From assembly GCF_018502385.1 (NCBI RefSeq), contig NZ_CP075523.1, positions 1-64,000 of the forward strand: DNA of 64,000 nt, written 5' to 3'. A program made the translations under genes and the position numbers. The DNA is from Synechococcus sp. LA31. GTDB taxonomy: Bacteria; Cyanobacteriota; Cyanobacteriia; PCC-6307; Cyanobiaceae. Below the pieces are notes generated by a model. It did not search any database. It saw only the letters and a list, made by a program, of their open reading frames with translations, and was not told the DNA's origin. This document shows, in pieces, positions 61,861-64,000 of the stretch (the stretch's first letter is position 1; every line of letters starts with the position of its first letter).

Positions 61861-62516
61861 TGCGGGCTTGCGCTTAGGTGCAAGGGATCGATCACGCTGA
61901 TCCATAGCAATTTGAGTGATAGCAGCAAGAGAAATCCTTCGGCGAGCTGATCGCTCACCAAGAGGCCTGGATCCTGGCCGCGCAGCAGAGCACGTCGGCT
62001 ACGCCATTGGCACCACCCACTCATTGCGGCAAGAAACACGCCTGCCCGCAGGCACGAGCGGGCTACATCCGGCAGCAGAACTCCATAGAGCAGATCACGA
62101 AATTCACCCACCAGATCGCTACGCGGCGTTCCCAGCACCCCGCCACACATCGCGGCTGCCAGAAACAGCAACTGGAGCAGAGCGCCCGCAAGACCTGCCG
62201 CTGCGAGCCGCTCAACGCGGTAGGCGTCTCCCACGACTTGAAGACGCTGGATCCAACGGGGCAGGAGCAGTGCCAGCGCAAACAGCGCCACCATCATGGG
62301 CCCCACCAGCTGCAGCACTAGCAGGATTAATAACTCCAGGCTGAAGCGGCTGGTTTGTGCCAGTGGCCCGCTGGCCAGCTGCACAATTCCAAGACCCACC
62401 ACGAAGCCGGCGACAATCACAGGACCACCGCAACGCTCGCCATAGCGCTCAGCCAGCTTGGCCATCGCGGAGAGGCTCTGAAGGCCAGCCATCGCTTTCA
62501 TGATTCCCTTGATCAT
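61857..62516 (-). CDS. MlaE-like ABC permease
   Basis: 219 residues with about five hydrophobic helices: VIVAGFVVGLGIVQLASGPL, LELLILLVLQLVGPMMVALF, LAGALLQLLFLAAAMCGGVL, SCLRAGVFLAAMSGWCQWRS and LLLLSLKLLWISVIDPLHL. The order agrees with MlaE permeases but the sequence is diverged. Coupling to mlaD supports the call. The ATPase MlaF is not in the window. Start ATG 62516 is one of several near Met codons. Confidence 0.7.
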   Translation of the reverse strand: MIKGIMKAMAGLQSLSAMAKLAERYGERCGGPVIVAGFVVGLGIVQLASGPLAQTSRFSLELLILLVLQLVGPMMVALFALALLLPRWIQRLQVVGDAYRVERLAAAGLAGALLQLLFLAAAMCGGVLGTPRSDLVGEFRDLLYGVLLPDVARSCLRAGVFLAAMSGWCQWRSRRALLRGQDPGLLVSDQLAEGFLLLLSLKLLWISVIDPLHLSASPQ

Positions 62517-62627
62517 TCCGTGATGTGCGTGCACCAGGCACGGCTTACCGCGAGGGCCAGGGCACGCACGGTTGGCTACTCAATTGCGCTGTGGCCGATG
62601 AAGCCGATGTGACGTCCCAGGTCGCTC

Positions 62628-63344
62628 TTACTGGAAAAGAGTATTGAGCAGGTTGCCGAGGGCATTGCCCACAGCGGCATCGCGGTTGCTAGTGGTGTTG
62701 CGGTTGGAATTCTCTTGGGTGGCCACCAGCTTGTAGTCACCGAAGCGGAAGATACCGGTGTTGCCGTGGTCGATGAAGGTCACCGGCCAGGTGCCACCAA
62801 AACCATCACGAGTCTGGAAGCCCCCACCCACTTGCTGGAAGGTGTAGGTGTTGCCGTTCTGAAGTTGCACCTCGTAGCGGTTCTGGCCGCCCTGGCTCAC
62901 CTGCTTGAGTAGGCAGGGGCCGTCGTAGACGCGTTGGCTACCGCGGCTGAGGCTGCAAAGCCCTGTATCTCGGCTCACCTGGGCCTGGCCGGGCCTGGTG
63001 CTGGAGCCGAACAGCTGATTGGTGAGTCCGGCTGCCACGTTGCGTTCACCCCATCCGTCGTTCCAGCAGGTGCGCTTGGCCACGCTGCAGGCCTGGCCAG
63101 TGCTCAGGCGGAAGTCGCGGCTGCTGGTTTGGCTGAGGTTTTTGGAGAGATGGTTGGCGGCCTTCTTGCCGTACACCTCTGAGGTGATCCCGATGGAGGG
63201 CCCGTAGCTGTCGTAGCAGGTTTTGCCAACCGAGTCGCACACCACGCCAGGACGCGGGTAGCTGAGGCTGGCGGGTTGGGCGAGGGCTGCGCTGCTGATC
63301 ACCAAAGGGAGGGCTGCTGCCAGGGTCAGCGTGTGTCGGAGCAT
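62628..63344 (-). CDS. YcgJ-like cysteine-rich secreted protein
   Basis: 238 residues. The signal peptide is MLRHTLTLAAALPLVISSAA, then LAQP. The mature protein has two related cysteine modules (PRPGVVCDSVGKTCYDSYGP with GITSEVYGKKAANHL, and STGQACSVAKRTCWNDGWGE with GLTNQLFG), which match the YcgJ pattern, followed by a beta-rich domain (CSLSRGSQRVYDGPCLLKQV, YEVQLQNGNTYTFQQ). Function is unknown. It is divergent from a small secreted protein across a long inverted repeat. Confidence 0.75.
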   Translation of the reverse strand: MLRHTLTLAAALPLVISSAALAQPASLSYPRPGVVCDSVGKTCYDSYGPSIGITSEVYGKKAANHLSKNLSQTSSRDFRLSTGQACSVAKRTCWNDGWGERNVAAGLTNQLFGSSTRPGQAQVSRDTGLCSLSRGSQRVYDGPCLLKQVSQGGQNRYEVQLQNGNTYTFQQVGGGFQTRDGFGGTWPVTFIDHGNTGIFRFGDYKLVATQENSNRNTTSNRDAAVGNALGNLLNTLFQ

Positions 63345-63425
63345 GGCGAGCAGATCCTTGAGGTGATTGGCAAACCCTAGTGAGCAAGAGTTTGGTTGTC
63401 TTGTCTCCTGCTGAGTCTTGCGCTG

Positions 63426-63469
63426 ACAATCCTGGTTGGTGTCATCACAATGACGCCAACCAGGATTGT
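63426..63469. repeat. Long inverted repeat between divergent secreted-protein genes
   Basis: Arms 63426-63444 and 63451-63469 are complementary at 18 of 19 positions (the exception is a G-T wobble), with a six-base loop. It ends three bases before the ATG at 63473 and lies 81 bases upstream of the divergent gene start. No T-run follows, so an operator, a leader hairpin or a mobile-element scar are alternatives to a terminator. Confidence 0.85.
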
Positions 63470-63472
63470 GTG

Positions 63473-63826
63473 ATGGCAGGCGGTAGTAAGCGACGTGATC
63501 GGCTAGCGGCTGGGATTCTCTCCCTTGCCATGGCGACCTGCATGCCGGCGATTGCCAAGGCTGAACCGCAGCAGGCGTTGGCGATCTTGCTGCGTGAGCT
63601 CCATGCCAAGCCACTTGGGCTTTACGACGGGGTGCGTCTGTTTCGCATCAACCAACCTGGCGGCGGCACCCTCACCCTCACGGTGAGCTGCGAGCGCGAA
63701 CAATGGCGTGTGCAAAACAGCGACAGCGCCAAGGGGCAGCCGAGTTTCTACGACACGCCCTTTCTCTCCGCCAAAGGCATCAACCGCACCTGGGTGTGCA
63801 CGGCGCCAGGGAGGGTGTTGGAGTGA
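63473..63826 (+). CDS. Small secreted protein, 117 residues
   Basis: The ATG at 63473 gives a signal peptide (basic start, hydrophobic LAAGILSLAMATCMPAIAKA). The mature part has PQQALAILLRELHAKPLGLY, a beta-rich middle (GTLTLTVSCEREQWRVQNSD) and a second Cys near the end (RTWVCTAPGR), so one disulfide is possible. No family is recognised. A longer in-frame start at 63380 would be translated through the inverted repeat and is unlikely. Confidence 0.65.
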   Translation: MAGGSKRRDRLAAGILSLAMATCMPAIAKAEPQQALAILLRELHAKPLGLYDGVRLFRINQPGGGTLTLTVSCEREQWRVQNSDSAKGQPSFYDTPFLSAKGINRTWVCTAPGRVLE

Positions 63827-63833
63827 CTGCGGT

Positions 63834-64000
63834 TCAGCTGGCGGCCATGGCCTGGGCTTGAGCCATGGGGAGTTGGTCGCGCTCAAACCGCGCCACGATC
63901 TGAGTGAGCAGAGCCCGTTCTGCCGCCCACTAATCGTCGGCATGGGTGATCAACAGCACGCTCAGCTCCACAGCCAGCTCCTGGTGTGGGGGAGCGGCAC
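63834..64000 (-). pseudogene. Second copy of the small family at 60.1 kb, with an in-frame amber stop
   Basis: The minus-strand frame reads HQELAVELSVLLITHADD, then TAG, then WAAERALLTQIVARFERDQL and MAQAQAMAAS with TGA 63834-63836. The copy at 60.1 kb has Gln (CAA) where this one has TAG, so the gene is interrupted. The 5' end is outside the window. Confidence 0.6.

Overview
The window is a high-GC, gene-dense cyanobacterial chromosome segment. It fits a picocyanobacterium of the Synechococcus/Cyanobium type (inference). Cyanobacterial markers are a CpcS/CpeS-type phycobiliprotein lyase, the division protein Ftn2/ZipN (ARC6 family), DUF1517, DUF3611 and DUF3122 proteins, a long-form ThiE, an Npun_F0494-like gene beside cobQ, and a Grr-type peptide-modification operon. 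Genes overlap often by 1-4 bases (ATGA/GTGA), and several use forced TTG or GTG starts. I saw no rRNA, tRNA, CRISPR array or insertion sequence.

Layout. 1-9.5 kb: end of an SRAP gene, a K+ channel, ribD with a DUF3122 gene, debris of a YefM-YoeB type toxin-antitoxin (TA) pair, then a minus-strand run containing a GH116 glucosidase, an AI-2E family permease and grrP-grrA-grrM, which make a radical-SAM cyclophane peptide. 9.5-42.7 kb: mostly core housekeeping (cobL, nadK, pheS, surE, ribF, thiE-thiS, larB, ispF, trmD, era, phoH, rpsP, ffh, ftn2, pdhA, a group 2 sigma factor, nnr, mnmA, ferredoxin-cobQ, maf), with a HEPN/MNT pair at 39.2-39.8 kb. 42.7-45.6 kb: an island between an intact maf gene and a second, truncated maf 3' end. 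It carries another MNT/HEPN pair (toxin frameshifted), a HipB-like gene with a stump of hipA, and a degraded HigBA-like pair, followed by an AraC-type regulator lacking half of its DNA-binding domain.

46-60 kb is the most unusual region. A 2,399-residue trimeric autotransporter (YadA-like) adhesin has more than sixty YadA head motifs, long near-identical repeats, and a coiled coil placed after the membrane anchor. Divergent from it runs a tight four-gene operon: a sulfotransferase-TPR-SPINDLY/OGT-like glycosyltransferase fusion, a second sulfotransferase-like protein, a protein with a glycosyltransferase-like DDD motif, and a sugar O-methyltransferase-like enzyme. A convergent third sulfotransferase follows. 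The set looks like a surface adhesin with its own glycan decoration and sulfation machinery (inference). 60-64 kb: small secreted proteins, an MlaE/MlaD-like lipid transport pair, a YcgJ-like cysteine-rich protein, a long inverted repeat, and two copies of a small gene family, one interrupted by an amber stop at the window edge.

Functionally, the core part links cofactor synthesis (riboflavin, thiamin, cobalamin, NADP, isoprenoids, nickel-pincer precursor) with translation and protein targeting. The accessory parts concern the cell surface and TA modules in various stages of decay.
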